A stretch of DNA of 37,294 bases from Tessaracoccus bendigoensis DSM 12906 (GTDB lineage Bacteria; Actinomycetota; Actinomycetes; Propionibacteriales; Propionibacteriaceae): contig NZ_FQZG01000043.1 of assembly GCF_900141915.1 (NCBI RefSeq), forward strand, positions 1 to 37,294, written 5' to 3'. Position numbers and translations under genes: made by a program. Positions 25,012-37,171 of the stretch are shown here, piece after piece (the stretch's first letter is position 1; each line of letters opens with the position of its first letter). Under the pieces are notes generated by a model. The model saw only the letters and a program-made list of their open reading frames with translations, was not told the origin of the DNA and searched no databases.

Positions 25012-25026
25012 GGTGAGCTCCTTAGT

Positions 25027-25076
25027 GCGGCGACAAGCCGCGTCGGTGAGGGTTCAAGTGGCGGCAACAAGCCGCC
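25027..25076 (-). promoter_or_regulatory. Twin-hairpin leader before metK
   Basis: On the minus strand GGCGGC-TTGTT-GCCGCC (25060-25076) and GCGGC-TTGTC-GCCGC (25027-25041) repeat the same stem and loop, separated by 18 nt, and end about 4 nt before the AAGGAG of metK. I do not recognise a known SAM riboswitch. They could be a small cis-regulator, a protein-binding pair or a processing site between rpoZ and metK. Confidence 0.55.
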
Positions 25077-25092
25077 CCCTCGTTGGTAAACG

Positions 25093-25437
25093 TCAGGATG
25101 CAGGTGAATCTTCCGTGGCGAACGGATCGACGAAGCTGAAGGCCGGGTCTGCGGCCTCGCTCGCGCGGGCGGCCTCTTCGGCCTCGGGGTCGATCTGGGT
25201 GTACTGGAGCAGGCCCTCGTTCATCTCGCGCAATGCGATCGAGAGGGGCTTCTCCTCCGGGGCGGCCGGCACCATGGGGCCGACATTCTCAAGCAGCCCT
25301 TCACCGAGTTGCGAGTAGTAGGCGTTGATCTGACGCGCACGCTTCGCGGCGAACAGAACCAGGCGGTACTTCGAGTCGATGTCCGTCAACAGGTTGTCGA
25401 TCGGCGGGTTGGTGATGCCTTCGGGCTGAGTAGTCAA
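25093..25437 (-). CDS. rpoZ: RNA polymerase omega subunit
   Basis: Small RNA polymerase subunit that helps to assemble beta'; 114 aa. The actinobacterial omega signature is clear: [20 protein letters not shown], then [20 protein letters not shown], then [14 protein letters not shown]. The acidic C-terminal tail (residues 82-114) is longer than in E. coli. The start is a TTG at 25437 with GAAGGA 5 nt upstream; no ATG or GTG fits the homology. It lies 28 nt after gmk, the usual order. Confidence 0.95.
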   Translation of the reverse strand: MTTQPEGITNPPIDNLLTDIDSKYRLVLFAAKRARQINAYYSQLGEGLLENVGPMVPAAPEEKPLSIALREMNEGLLQYTQIDPEAEEAARASEAADPAFSFVDPFATEDSPAS

Positions 25438-25465
25438 GGTGATCCTTCGTTCACGGGGATTTCGA

Positions 25466-26020
25466 TCACAAGCCCAGCAAGCTTACCAGAGAACGGACGG
25501 TGTCTTCGAGGTCGGCATTCTCGAGGACGTGGTCGGCCTCGGCGATCGCGTCGAGTTCGATCTTCGCGGTCGCCAGCCGTCGCTGCTGCGTGTCGGCATC
25601 CTCCGTCCCACGGCCTTCCAACCGGTGGACAAGTTCATCCCAGGACGGCGGGGTGAGGAACACGAGCTTCGCCTCGGGCAGATTCTGCTTGACCTGCCGG
25701 GCCCCCTGAAGATCGATCTCCAGCACCACCTGCCGGCCGTCGTCCACCGCATCGAGGACGGCCTGACGGGGCGTGCCGTAGTAGTTCGTGCCGTGAACGA
25801 CCGCCCACTCGAGCAACTCGCCCTTCTCAATCAGGTCGCGGAACTGCTCGACGCTGACGAACCGATAGTGGAGGCCGTCGACCTCACCGGGACGCGGCGG
25901 ACGGGTGGTCATAGAGACGGAGTAGAACGCCTCGGGGTGCGCGGCCCGCAGCCGCTGGCACACCGTCCCCTTGCCGACTCCGCTTGGGCCGGAGATGACC
26001 CAGACGCCTGACTTGCTCAC
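25466..26020 (-). CDS. gmk: Guanylate kinase
   Basis: Phosphorylates GMP to GDP; 184 aa. The P-loop is GPSGVGKGT at residues 11-19. The GMP-binding motif [21 protein letters not shown] and the GTNYYGTP segment are present, followed by [14 protein letters not shown]. The frame is open to 26053 with ATGs at 26053 and 26032. The GTG at 26020 fits family starts and sits 7 nt after a TATGCT box, as in a leaderless mRNA, so I prefer it. It is followed by rpoZ. Confidence 0.94.
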   Translation of the reverse strand: MSKSGVWVISGPSGVGKGTVCQRLRAAHPEAFYSVSMTTRPPRPGEVDGLHYRFVSVEQFRDLIEKGELLEWAVVHGTNYYGTPRQAVLDAVDDGRQVVLEIDLQGARQVKQNLPEAKLVFLTPPSWDELVHRLEGRGTEDADTQQRRLATAKIELDAIAEADHVLENADLEDTVRSLVSLLGL

Positions 26021-26027
26021 CCGGGAG

Positions 26028-26033
26028 AGCATA
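26028..26033 (-). promoter_or_regulatory. Leaderless -10 box for gmk
   Basis: Minus-strand TATGCT is followed by ctcccgg and then the GTG at 26020. This supports the GTG over the two upstream ATG codons. Confidence 0.5.
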
Positions 26034-26098
26034 GCGGTCGAAGCCCATTGCAAAGGAGTCCTGGCCTGGGTGGTCGGTGACCGGATGTGGGATACAAG

Positions 26099-26153
26099 CG
26101 CTGGCGCTCGCCGTTCGGCTCAGCCAGCGGACGGAGACCCAGCTCAGCCGAAC
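26099..26153 (-). terminator. Candidate terminator after mihF with alternative stems
   Basis: CGCTGGC (26099-26105) can pair with GCCAGCG (26123-26129). Alternatively GTTCGGCTCAGC (26113-26124) can pair with GCTCAGCCGAAC (26142-26153; 11 of 12 positions), whose distal arm covers the mihF stop codon. The two folds exclude each other. No T-run follows. It separates mihF from the gmk promoter. Confidence 0.4.
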
Positions 26154-26455
26154 TGCTCGTTGAGCCTTTCGACCTGATGACGACCGAGGCCGCGAATGCG
26201 CCGGTTCGGCGCGATCTGGAGATTCTCCATGATCTCGGTCGCTCGGGTCACACCAACCCTCGGGACGGAACGCAGCAGGTCGATCACCTTGATCCTGGAC
26301 AACGTCTCGTCTTCCAAGGCCTTGTCAAGCGCGGTGCTGAAGCTCAGCTCCCCACCTTTTACCTTGTCCTTGAGCTCGGCACGTGCACGACGGGCCTGGG
26401 TCGCGGCTTCCCGCGCGGCACCGAGTTGTTCGCTGCTCAACTGAGGAATCGTCAT
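26144..26455 (-). CDS. mihF: Actinobacterial integration host factor (mIHF)
   Basis: A small nucleoid-associated DNA-binding protein of 103 aa, unrelated in fold to E. coli IHF. The start MTIPQLSSEQLGAAREAATQ is followed by a charged helix. A helix-two-turn-helix of S13 type then covers about residues 60-100 (LLRSVPRVGVTRATEIMENL, then RIRGLGRHQVERL). The open frame extends upstream to 26512, but GAAGGGA before the ATG at 26455 and family homology fix the start. It is conserved next to gmk and pyrF in actinobacteria. A short GACAC/GTGTC hairpin lies in its leader. Confidence 0.95.
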   Translation of the reverse strand: MTIPQLSSEQLGAAREAATQARRARAELKDKVKGGELSFSTALDKALEDETLSRIKVIDLLRSVPRVGVTRATEIMENLQIAPNRRIRGLGRHQVERLNEQFG

Positions 26456-26486
26456 CGAACGTCCCTTCGTCTCATGTCTGTTGGAG

Positions 26487-26503
26487 CGACACGATCTGTG
26501 TCG
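26487..26503. promoter_or_regulatory. Small inverted repeat in the mihF leader
   Basis: CGACAC-gatct-GTGTCG is a perfect 6-bp stem with a 5-nt loop. A TAGTGT box (minus strand, 26509-26514) lies just upstream, so the hairpin would sit at or near the transcript start. It may be an operator or an mRNA-stabilising hairpin. Confidence 0.35.
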
Positions 26504-26533
26504 AGATGACACTACTCGCGAAAAGACGAAAAG

Positions 26534-27361
26534 TCAGTAGTTTTTGCGTTGCACTGGCAGGTTGACTACCTGTGTCACCAGATTCCTTGCACGCTCGAGC
26601 AGTGCGTCGGCACCGTGTCCGATGACGTCTCGGCTCGCGGTCGGCAGCACACGGGCGACGGCGTCTCCGAACACCGCACCGAGCTCGGCGACGCTGCCCC
26701 CCTGCGCCCCGATGCCGGGCACCAGGATCGAGCCGTTAAACCCGGTGAGGTCGCAGCCCAGGTGGTGGTGGGTGGCTCCCACCACCAGTCCGACGGCACC
26801 GTCGACCAGCGGATTCAGCTCGCGCGCGGCGTCGACGACGTGCTGGGCCACGGTCCCGGCGCCCGTGTCGGCGAGTTGGACCGCGGCGCCGTCGGGATTC
26901 GAAGTGCGGGCCAGCACATAGACACCCTGTCCGCCCGACACCGCCGCGTCGATCGCGGGGCGCAACGCCCCGACCCCGAGATAGGGGCTGAGCGTGATCG
27001 CGTCTGCCCACAGCGGGGCGCCGTCGCCGAGGAAGGCCGCCGCATAGCCGGCCATGGAAGAACCGATGTCGCCGCGCTTCACGTCGAGGATGGAAAGTGC
27101 CCCGGCCGCGTGGATGTCCGCAAGCACGCGCTCGAGCACAGCAATGCCGGGCGACCCGAATGCTTCGAAGAAGGCCGACTGTGGCTTGAACACCGCGATC
27201 TCAGGGCCGAGAACCTCGACGATGCCACGGGCACAGCGTTCAAGGCCTGCCACGTCGTGCGGCAAGCCCCAGGCGTCTAGGACGCTCGGCATGGGGTCGA
27301 TGCCCACACAAAGGCGCCCCCTGCTCGCAGTCAGATCGGCGAGTCGTCTGGCGTAGGTCAT
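26534..27361 (-). CDS. pyrF: Orotidine 5'-phosphate decarboxylase
   Basis: Last step of UMP synthesis (OMP to UMP); 275 aa, the longer type-2 form found in actinobacteria and myxobacteria. The barrel begins [13 protein letters not shown]. The catalytic segment is [12 protein letters not shown], with K95 as the key Lys, and the phosphate end is [10 protein letters not shown]. The ATG forms an ATGA overlap with pyrD, so both are translated in step. It ends the carA-carB-pyrD-pyrF operon, 78 nt before mihF. Confidence 0.96.
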   Translation of the reverse strand: MTYARRLADLTASRGRLCVGIDPMPSVLDAWGLPHDVAGLERCARGIVEVLGPEIAVFKPQSAFFEAFGSPGIAVLERVLADIHAAGALSILDVKRGDIGSSMAGYAAAFLGDGAPLWADAITLSPYLGVGALRPAIDAAVSGGQGVYVLARTSNPDGAAVQLADTGAGTVAQHVVDAARELNPLVDGAVGLVVGATHHHLGCDLTGFNGSILVPGIGAQGGSVAELGAVFGDAVARVLPTASRDVIGHGADALLERARNLVTQVVNLPVQRKNY

Positions 27362-28406
27362 GCTCTCGTCCTTGTGTCGTGGATGCCGGAGATCAGCGCC
27401 GGGCCCTCGTAGATGAATCCGGTGAACAGTTGCACTAGCGAGGCACCGGCCTCGAACATGCGTACCCCGTCTGCCGGGGTCATGATACCGCCGACGCCCA
27501 TCACCGGGAGCCGGGTCGAGCTCGCTAGGTGCTCCACGAACGACAGCGCCCTGGTCGTCAGGGGCGCCCCGCTGAGGCCACCAGCTTCTCCGGCCAGCCC
27601 CTGGTCGCTGGGCGCCAGGCCGTCGCGTGCGAGCGTGGTGTTGGTGGCGATCAGGCCGCTGACGGCCGAATCGTTGAGGACCGCGATGGTCTCGGCGAGG
27701 TCGCTTCCTTCAAGGTCTGGCGCGAGCTTGACGAAGACCGGGACGGGCCGCTCCGAGAGCGCTGCTGCCTCCGTCGTGAGCGCCGACACCAGGCTGGCCA
27801 ACTCCCCTGCCGCCTGGAGGCTGCGGAGCCCCGGCGTGTTGGGGCTGGACACGTTGACGGCGACGTAGTCGGCCAGCGGTGCGAGCAGCCGCAGGGACTC
27901 CAGGTAGTCGTCGGTGGCCGCGCCGAGCGGGGTCGCCTTGGTCTTGCCGATGGAGATGCCCACCGGGATGCCGAGCGCGCCGTTGCCGCGGGCGACGCCT
28001 TTGTCCCGGAGCGTCCGGGCCAGGGCGGCGGCCCCGTGGTTGTTGAAGCCCATCCGGTTCACGATGCCCCGGCTGGCGACCGCGCGGTACATGCGCGGCT
28101 TCGGGTTCCCGGGCTGGGCATGCGCGGTGACGGTGCCGAGTTCGGCGAACCCGAACCCGAACCTGGCCCAGGCGTGCGCGGCGACTCCGTCCTTGTCGAG
28201 CCCTGCAGCGACACCCACCCGATTCGGGAACCGGACCCCCGCAACGGTGACGGGGTCGGCGACATGCGGCCGTGCCCCGCCGGGAACCCAGCTGAGCAGG
28301 CGCAGGGTCGCCTCATGAGCCTTCTCCGGGTCGCCGCCGCCGTAGCGGAACAGCCCGGCCCGGAGGAGGTGGTAGCCCGAGCGCAGCGCCCGGGTGCCCA
28401 GGTCGC

Positions 28407-28410
<4 letters not shown>
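27358..28410 (-). CDS. pyrD: Dihydroorotate dehydrogenase (quinone), class 2
   Basis: Oxidises dihydroorotate to orotate using FMN and membrane quinone; 350 aa. The N-terminal helical segment ([30 protein letters not shown]) is the quinone-binding extension that marks class 2. The FMN barrel has [35 protein letters not shown] and the [11 protein letters not shown] motif with the class-2 catalytic Ser. The C-terminal [20 protein letters not shown] binds the FMN phosphate. It overlaps carB and pyrF by 4 nt each (ATGA). Confidence 0.96.
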
Positions 28411-31695
<3,285 letters not shown>

Positions 31696-31712
<17 letters not shown>

Positions 31713-32331
31713 GGTTCTCCTGATCGGTGGTGAGGAACCGGACTCCGTCTCGGAGTCGGCAGAAACTGGGAGATGTGTTTCGATCGATGTCCATCTGACC
31801 TGCAACATCTCGTGCGAGTTGGATCTTGTTGAGGCCCGCCCCGTGCTTGCCCTTGAGGAGTCCGCCGAGGCGACGGGCCGGATCCCGGATCTCATCGGGT
31901 CTGCGACACCCCGATCCGATGCCCAGTCTCGCGAGGCTGGGGCCATAGGCGGCTGCCAGCGCCGCAACGTCGCCGAAGTACCACGCCTCAAGCATCTCTA
32001 CGGCGATCCGCGGTAGCACTTGCCCCCGTCGATTCCCAGAAGGGCTGCAAACTGTCAGCCCAGCGTCACGGGCGGCGTCGGCCAACTCGTTGCGCAGTCC
32101 CCGGCAGTCGTCCTGGTCTGCGTCGATGACGCCGACCACTGCCCGGTTCACGTGTGGCAACCAGGTCGCATAGCCGCGCATCCTGTTCGGCCACTTCTTG
32201 AGGAACTGCGACTTGCTGCCGAGGTCGAAGACCTCGAACCCCACATCGTCGGGCAGGATGCCGGGCAGCAGAAGGTTGAGGGCCTCTTTCATGGATGCCC
32301 CCTCAACCAGGAACTCGATGTGGTCGACCAT
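31696..32331 (-). CDS. DUF4276 family protein (predicted TOPRIM-like)
   Basis: A 211-aa protein of the DUF4276 group. The N-terminal strand ends in E10-G11 ([20 protein letters not shown]), and an acidic DxD pair sits at D70/D72 ([12 protein letters not shown]). This E...DxD layout resembles TOPRIM nuclease or primase domains. The conserved [13 protein letters not shown] (109-121) and [20 protein letters not shown] segments are family marks. The family often lies beside an AAA ATPase, as here (ATPase stop 9 nt upstream). A GTG at 32337 is an alternative start. Codon use (GCA, CGA, GTT, GGT, TCT) looks less GC-biased than in carB, which suggests a foreign origin. It is likely the effector of a two-gene defence-like module, but that is inferred. 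Confidence 0.82.
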
Positions 32332-32340
32332 GCCCACCGA

Positions 32341-33510
32341 TCACATCCCCGGAGGGTTGGCGCCGGCGAGGTAGCCCTCGGACCACAGTTCGGAGAGGGT
32401 AGCACCTTCGTTGAGCATCGCCTTCACCCGAGGATCATCGCTGACACGCTGCACCCGCGCATACCCGTCCTCTCCCCGCCCGATCGTCCAGAGTTCCTTC
32501 GCCTGAATCGCCTCCAGGAACTCCCTCGAGTGCGTCGTCACGAAGACCTGCGAACGGGTCGACAACGCGCGGATATCCTCCGCCAGCCGCGGAACCAACG
32601 CGGGATGCAACTGATTCTCCGGTTCCTCAATGCCGATCACCGTTGGCGGGTTGGGGTCGTGCAGCAAGGTGAGGTACGCAAGCAGCTTGAGCGTGCCGTC
32701 GCTGGTGTAGGTGGCCAACACCGGATCTTCGAAGGACCGGTCCTTCAGCCGCAACAGCAGGCGTCCGTCCTCAAGGCGGGTGGGTCTGATGCTTTCGAGC
32801 TGAGGAACCCTGCTGCCGAGGGCATCAAACACTTCTTGCAGGGTTTCTGGATGTCGCTCCTCCAGATACTGCAACACGTTAGCCAGGTTGTCGCCCGACT
32901 GGTTTAGCCGGGATTCCGGCCCGCTCGTGGGCGTGCCACGGGTGTTGGCGGCGCTCAGGTAGGAGAGATACCACCCTTGGATGAACTCGCGGAGTGCTCT
33001 TACACGCACGTGACGCTGCATCTGACCAAGGGCCGAAACCGCCAGCAGGTCGGGACTACTGAGCGTCTCTTCCTGGGAGGATTCAGTCGCCTCATCGTAG
33101 ACGCGGCCCACACCGTTCTCGAACCGGAGGATCTCCCGTGGCCTTCCGGAGCCGGGAGCCGTCGTCCACCTGAGCACCTCACGCTCAACGACAGGCGCGC
33201 CGCCCTGTTCTGAGATGGCAAGTGAATAGGTGGTCTGCTTTTCGCGCCCATCGACAGGGACTGTGTACTTGAGCTCGAAGTGGACGGGGCCGTCCGACCC
33301 CCTGCTGATGATCGCGGCCATCCGGTTGCGCCGGTCCCAGGCTCCCCTCAGTCCGGTGGTGAATGCCTCGTGCAGGAAGGCGAAGGCGTCGAACACGGTG
33401 GATTTGCCGCTCCCGTTGGCTCCAACCAGGACCGTGAGCTGTGTCAGCTTCTGGAACGAGACGTCCTGCAGCACTCGGTAGTTCTGAATCCGGAAGCTGT
33501 CAATCTGCAT
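32341..33510 (-). CDS. AAA family ATPase of SMC/ABC (AAA_21) type
   Basis: A 389-aa cytoplasmic ATPase of the OLD/RecF-like group. An N-terminal strand ([17 protein letters not shown]) leads to Walker [10 protein letters not shown] at 30-38. The ABC-type signature SDGTLK is at 270-275, Walker B VIGIEEPE at 291-298 with the NQLHP loop, and the H-loop TTHS at 325-328. Unlike OLD or GajA there is no fused C-terminal TOPRIM; the DUF4276 protein encoded next may supply it. The frame is open to 33654, but homology starts at the ATG at 33510, which overlaps the carA stop by 11 nt. The gene therefore depends on the pyrimidine operon transcript. Its natural trigger is unknown. Confidence 0.9.
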   Translation of the reverse strand: MQIDSFRIQNYRVLQDVSFQKLTQLTVLVGANGSGKSTVFDAFAFLHEAFTTGLRGAWDRRNRMAAIISRGSDGPVHFELKYTVPVDGREKQTTYSLAISEQGGAPVVEREVLRWTTAPGSGRPREILRFENGVGRVYDEATESSQEETLSSPDLLAVSALGQMQRHVRVRALREFIQGWYLSYLSAANTRGTPTSGPESRLNQSGDNLANVLQYLEERHPETLQEVFDALGSRVPQLESIRPTRLEDGRLLLRLKDRSFEDPVLATYTSDGTLKLLAYLTLLHDPNPPTVIGIEEPENQLHPALVPRLAEDIRALSTRSQVFVTTHSREFLEAIQAKELWTIGRGEDGYARVQRVSDDPRVKAMLNEGATLSELWSEGYLAGANPPGM

Positions 33511-34633
33511 CCATGCCCCGATCGGACAAGACGTCGGCGAACCGGTCGAAGAGGTAGTTGGCATCGTGCGGACCGGCCGCGGCCTCGGGGTGGTACTGGA
33601 CGGAGAAGGCCACCAGTTCACCGTCGCGACGCAGCTCGAGACCCTCGACGACATCGTCGTTGAGGCAGATGTGGCTGACCGTCACGTCGCCGAACTCCGT
33701 GGGCGTGGCGTGGTCGAGCGGGGCGTGCACCGCGAAACCGTGGTTGTGGGCGGTGATCTCCACCTTGCCCGTGGTGCGGTCGATGACCGGCTGGTTGATC
33801 CCCCGGTGCCCGAACTTCAGCTTGTACGTGTCGAGCCCGAGGGCGCGCCCGAAGAGCTGGTTGCCGAAGCAGATGCCGAAGTAGGGCAACCCGGCCTTCA
33901 GCACCTCGCGAAGCACCTCGATGGGGCCGACGGCGGTGGCCGGGTCGCCGGGGCCGTTACTGAAGAACACCCCGTCGGGCTCGAACTCGAGGATCTGCTC
34001 GAAGGTGGTGTGGGCAGGCACGACGTGGACGTCGAGGCCGCGGGCGGCGAGTTGGGTCGGCGTCATCGACTTGATGCCGAGGTCGACGGCCACCACGGTG
34101 GCGCGCTTGACCCCCTGCGCCGGCACGAGGTAGTGGGTGTCGGTGGTGACGTCGCCGACAAGGTCTGCGCCGGCCATCAGGGGCTGCTCGGTGACCTTTG
34201 CGAGTAGTTCCTCGTGGTTGAGGGTCTCGGTGGAGATCCCCACGCGCATGACGCCGCGGTCGCGGACGTGCCGGGTCAGCGCCCTGGTGTCGACATCGCT
34301 GATCCCGACGATGCCCTGGTCGCGCAGCTCATCGTCCAGCTTGCGCCGCGAACGCCAGTTGGAGGGTCGGGGGGCGGGATCGCGGACGATGAAGCCCTGC
34401 ACCCAGATGCGCCCGGACTCGCCGTCCTCGTCGTTCCAGCCGGTGTTGCCGATGTGGGGCGCGGTCATCAGGACGACCTGGCCACGGTAACTCGGGTCGG
34501 TCAGGGTCTCCTGGTAGCCGGACATGCCGGTGGAGAACACCAGTTCGCCGAAGGTTTCGCCCGCGGCACCGTAGGACCGGCCACGAAATACGCGCCCATC
34601 CTCCAAAACCAACAGTGCAGGAAGGGAACTCAT
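33500..34633 (-). CDS. carA: Carbamoyl-phosphate synthase small subunit
   Basis: Glutaminase subunit that feeds ammonia to CarB; 377 aa. The N-terminal domain contains [15 protein letters not shown] and [20 protein letters not shown]. The class I amidotransferase half has the nucleophile Cys in [16 protein letters not shown], and the His/Glu pair in [13 protein letters not shown]. The GNQ in place of GHQ after the Cys is seen in other actinobacteria, so the enzyme should be active. AAAGAGG precedes the ATG. It starts 15 nt after nusB; pyrR, pyrB and pyrC, often found at this point, are missing. The ATPase gene begins inside its last codons. Confidence 0.96.
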   Translation of the reverse strand: MSSLPALLVLEDGRVFRGRSYGAAGETFGELVFSTGMSGYQETLTDPSYRGQVVLMTAPHIGNTGWNDEDGESGRIWVQGFIVRDPAPRPSNWRSRRKLDDELRDQGIVGISDVDTRALTRHVRDRGVMRVGISTETLNHEELLAKVTEQPLMAGADLVGDVTTDTHYLVPAQGVKRATVVAVDLGIKSMTPTQLAARGLDVHVVPAHTTFEQILEFEPDGVFFSNGPGDPATAVGPIEVLREVLKAGLPYFGICFGNQLFGRALGLDTYKLKFGHRGINQPVIDRTTGKVEITAHNHGFAVHAPLDHATPTEFGDVTVSHICLNDDVVEGLELRRDGELVAFSVQYHPEAAAGPHDANYLFDRFADVLSDRGMDAD

Positions 34634-34648
34634 GCGTACCTCTTTCGG

Positions 34649-35077
34649 TCAGTTCGTGGTCGGCTTCGCCGCCAGGGCTTTGGCCAGCAGCCCGTTCAGG
34701 AATGTCGGTGATTCATCGGTGGACAGGTCGCCCGCCAGCCGGACCGCCTCTGAGATGACGGCCGCAGGGGGGGTATCTGTGTAGTCAAGCTCGAAGACCG
34801 CGATGCGCGCCAGGTTCCGGTCGACCGACGGCATCCGTTCCAACGGCCATTTCATGGTCGTGGACTCCGCGATCCGCTGATCGATCTCACGCTGGTGCCG
34901 CGCGACCCCCAACACGATGTCGGTGGTCAGCTCCCGCACGACATGGCCCGTTAGGGAGCGCTGCTCGGCGAACGTCTCACCGATGGGGTCGTCGCGCTGC
35001 TCCGCCATGAACAGGATGTCCAGGGCGGCCTTGCGCGCCTTCGTCTGCGTGCTGTAGTGGGGCTTGACGTCTGGCAT
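34649..35077 (-). CDS. nusB: Transcription antitermination factor NusB
   Basis: RNA-binding all-helical protein that works with S10 in rRNA antitermination; 142 aa. The start STQTKARKAALDILFMAEQRD is typical, as is the FELDYTDTPPAAVISEAVRLAGDLSTDESPTFLNGLL end (shown here only to identify the family; residues about 95-131). The ATG immediately follows the efp stop codon, so the two genes are coupled, as in most actinobacteria. Confidence 0.96.
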   Translation of the reverse strand: MPDVKPHYSTQTKARKAALDILFMAEQRDDPIGETFAEQRSLTGHVVRELTTDIVLGVARHQREIDQRIAESTTMKWPLERMPSVDRNLARIAVFELDYTDTPPAAVISEAVRLAGDLSTDESPTFLNGLLAKALAAKPTTN

Positions 35078-35644
<567 letters not shown>

Positions 35645-35693
35645 ATTGGGGACTCCTCGTCGCAGACTTGCGGCACGCAGCGGCCAGCGTTGC

Positions 35694-35723
35694 ACTCTAC
35701 CGCACACCTACCCGATAGCCCAA
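35694..35723 (-). promoter_or_regulatory. Promoter for efp
   Basis: On the minus strand TTGGGC (35718-35723), an 18-nt spacer and TAGAGT (35694-35699) form a plausible sigma-A promoter about 50 nt upstream of the efp start codon. Confidence 0.5.
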
Positions 35724-35766
35724 GGCGCAGATCTTGGGTCTCGCCGCGGGCGGATTCGGGTAGGTG
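35705..35766. promoter_or_regulatory. Nested inverted repeats over the efp promoter
   Basis: CACCTACCCGA (35705-35715) is the perfect inverted repeat of TCGGGTAGGTG (35756-35766). Inside lies CCCAAG...CTTGGG (35719-35724 and 35733-35738). The left arm falls in the spacer of the efp promoter. It lies in the gap between efp and the divergent kinase gene and could be a two-site operator or a hairpin. Confidence 0.45.
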
Positions 35767-35826
35767 GTGCGGGCACCACCCACGGGACACGTGCCCAGGC
35801 TACCGACCGAACCCGCGGGAGACGGC

Positions 35827-37164
35827 ATGCTGGTGGACATGACGAAACGCCCACCCACCACGCCCAGGCAGCGCGTTGCAAGCGGCCGTTTCAGCCGCAG
35901 CCTGGTGCGCGGCTCGGGCGGCATCAGCCGTCGCCTGCTGGCCGACACCCGCTCGATGGTCGAGACGATGCGACTGGTTTCCTACGCCCTCGTCGAGTCC
36001 GTGACGCTGCTGAGGTGGCTGGTCGCGACGATCGCCTCGGTGCTCGGCCTCGGCACCGTCCGTGGAAGCTTCAAGGCGATGCAACGCAATGCCAACCGGC
36101 AACGCGCCTGGGCCTCGAAGCGCAGTCACCGCGCCCTGACCACCAGCTACCGGGCCGAGATCCAACCCCACACGAGGCGTGGTTTGGGCGAACTCACCGC
36201 CGAACTCGAGGACGACTCACGGGCCCGAGACCTCGACTGGCACCTCTTCAACCCGGTGGCCACGCTGCTCGGCGCCGCGGTGCCCGGTGCGCTGGTCACC
36301 AACGGTCTGTGGCTGGTCTCGATCCCGTTCCAGTTGTGGCGCAACGGGAGCGTGTACTACTTCCGCCATTACATCGACTACTGGTACGCGCTGAACGCGG
36401 CGCCCCCGGCATTCGCGGCGGGGATCGTGTGCCTCGCCCTCACGCCGATCAGCGCCCGTCTCGTCCAGCGGCTGCACACCAGGTGGGTCGGCTACATGCT
36501 GGCCTCGGCACAAGACCCGTCCCTGGAGATGAGGGTCGCAACACTTGCGGAGTCCCGGCGCACCGCACTCGAGCTTCAGGAGGCCGAGATCCGGCGGATC
36601 GAGCGCGACCTGCATGACGGCGCACAGGCCCGCCTCGTGACGATGGGCATGACCCTGACCCAGGTGTCACGGCTGATCGAGGTCGATCCGTCGGCGGCGC
36701 AGACGTTGCTCAACGATGCGAAGGACGACTCGTCCGCGGCGCTGGCCGATCTCCGCTCCCTGGTGCGAGGCATCCGTCCCCCCATCCTGGCCGACCGGGG
36801 CCTGGCGGAGGCGCTGCGTTCCCTCGCGGCAGGCAGCCCGATCGACACCGAGGTGTCGAACCGGCTGAACGGCCGCCTGCTCCCGACGCTCGAGACCACG
36901 CTGTACTTCGCGATCGCCGAACTCCTCGCCAACGCGGTCAAACACTCGGCGGCCTCCATGATCTACATCGAGTTGACCTGCGACCGTGACACCATCACCG
37001 CCACGGTCACCGACAACGGCATCGGCGGTGCCGAGGAAACGGCCGACGGCGGCCTCTCGGGCCTGCGCCGTCGACTCGGTGTGTTCGACGCGACACTCGA
37101 ATTCGTCAGCCCCGTCGGCGGCCCGACGGTTGTTACCGTCCGGGTTCCACGCCCCGTCGAGTGA
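35827..37164 (+). CDS. Two-component sensor histidine kinase, NarL-type (HisKA_3)
   Basis: A 445-aa membrane sensor kinase. Hydrophobic stretches near residues 50-76, 145-166 and 190-212 form the membrane part. The dimerisation and phosphoacceptor helix has ERDLHDGAQARLVTMGM with H263. The ATPase domain follows (ELLANAVKHS, TDNGIGGAEE, GGLSGLRRRLG) and ends with a short tail. The large N-terminal region has no sensor domain that I recognise. I choose the ATG at 35827, with GGGAG upstream; the frame is open to 35764 and an ATG at 35839 is possible. Seven nt after its stop, the 3' end of a LuxR-type regulator gene lies on the opposite strand, probably its partner. Confidence 0.9.
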   Translation: MLVDMTKRPPTTPRQRVASGRFSRSLVRGSGGISRRLLADTRSMVETMRLVSYALVESVTLLRWLVATIASVLGLGTVRGSFKAMQRNANRQRAWASKRSHRALTTSYRAEIQPHTRRGLGELTAELEDDSRARDLDWHLFNPVATLLGAAVPGALVTNGLWLVSIPFQLWRNGSVYYFRHYIDYWYALNAAPPAFAAGIVCLALTPISARLVQRLHTRWVGYMLASAQDPSLEMRVATLAESRRTALELQEAEIRRIERDLHDGAQARLVTMGMTLTQVSRLIEVDPSAAQTLLNDAKDDSSAALADLRSLVRGIRPPILADRGLAEALRSLAAGSPIDTEVSNRLNGRLLPTLETTLYFAIAELLANAVKHSAASMIYIELTCDRDTITATVTDNGIGGAEETADGGLSGLRRRLGVFDATLEFVSPVGGPTVVTVRVPRPVE

Positions 37165-37171
37165 GCCCCGC

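Noticed and set aside
31713-31991. Upstream extension of the carB frame
   Set aside because: The added 93 residues lack homology and lie over the DUF4276 gene; a ribosome site and the family start mark 31712.
33820-33880. GICFGNQ in CarA as a loss of function
   Set aside because: The catalytic Cys and the later His/Glu are present, and GNQ for GHQ is a known variation in actinobacterial CarA.
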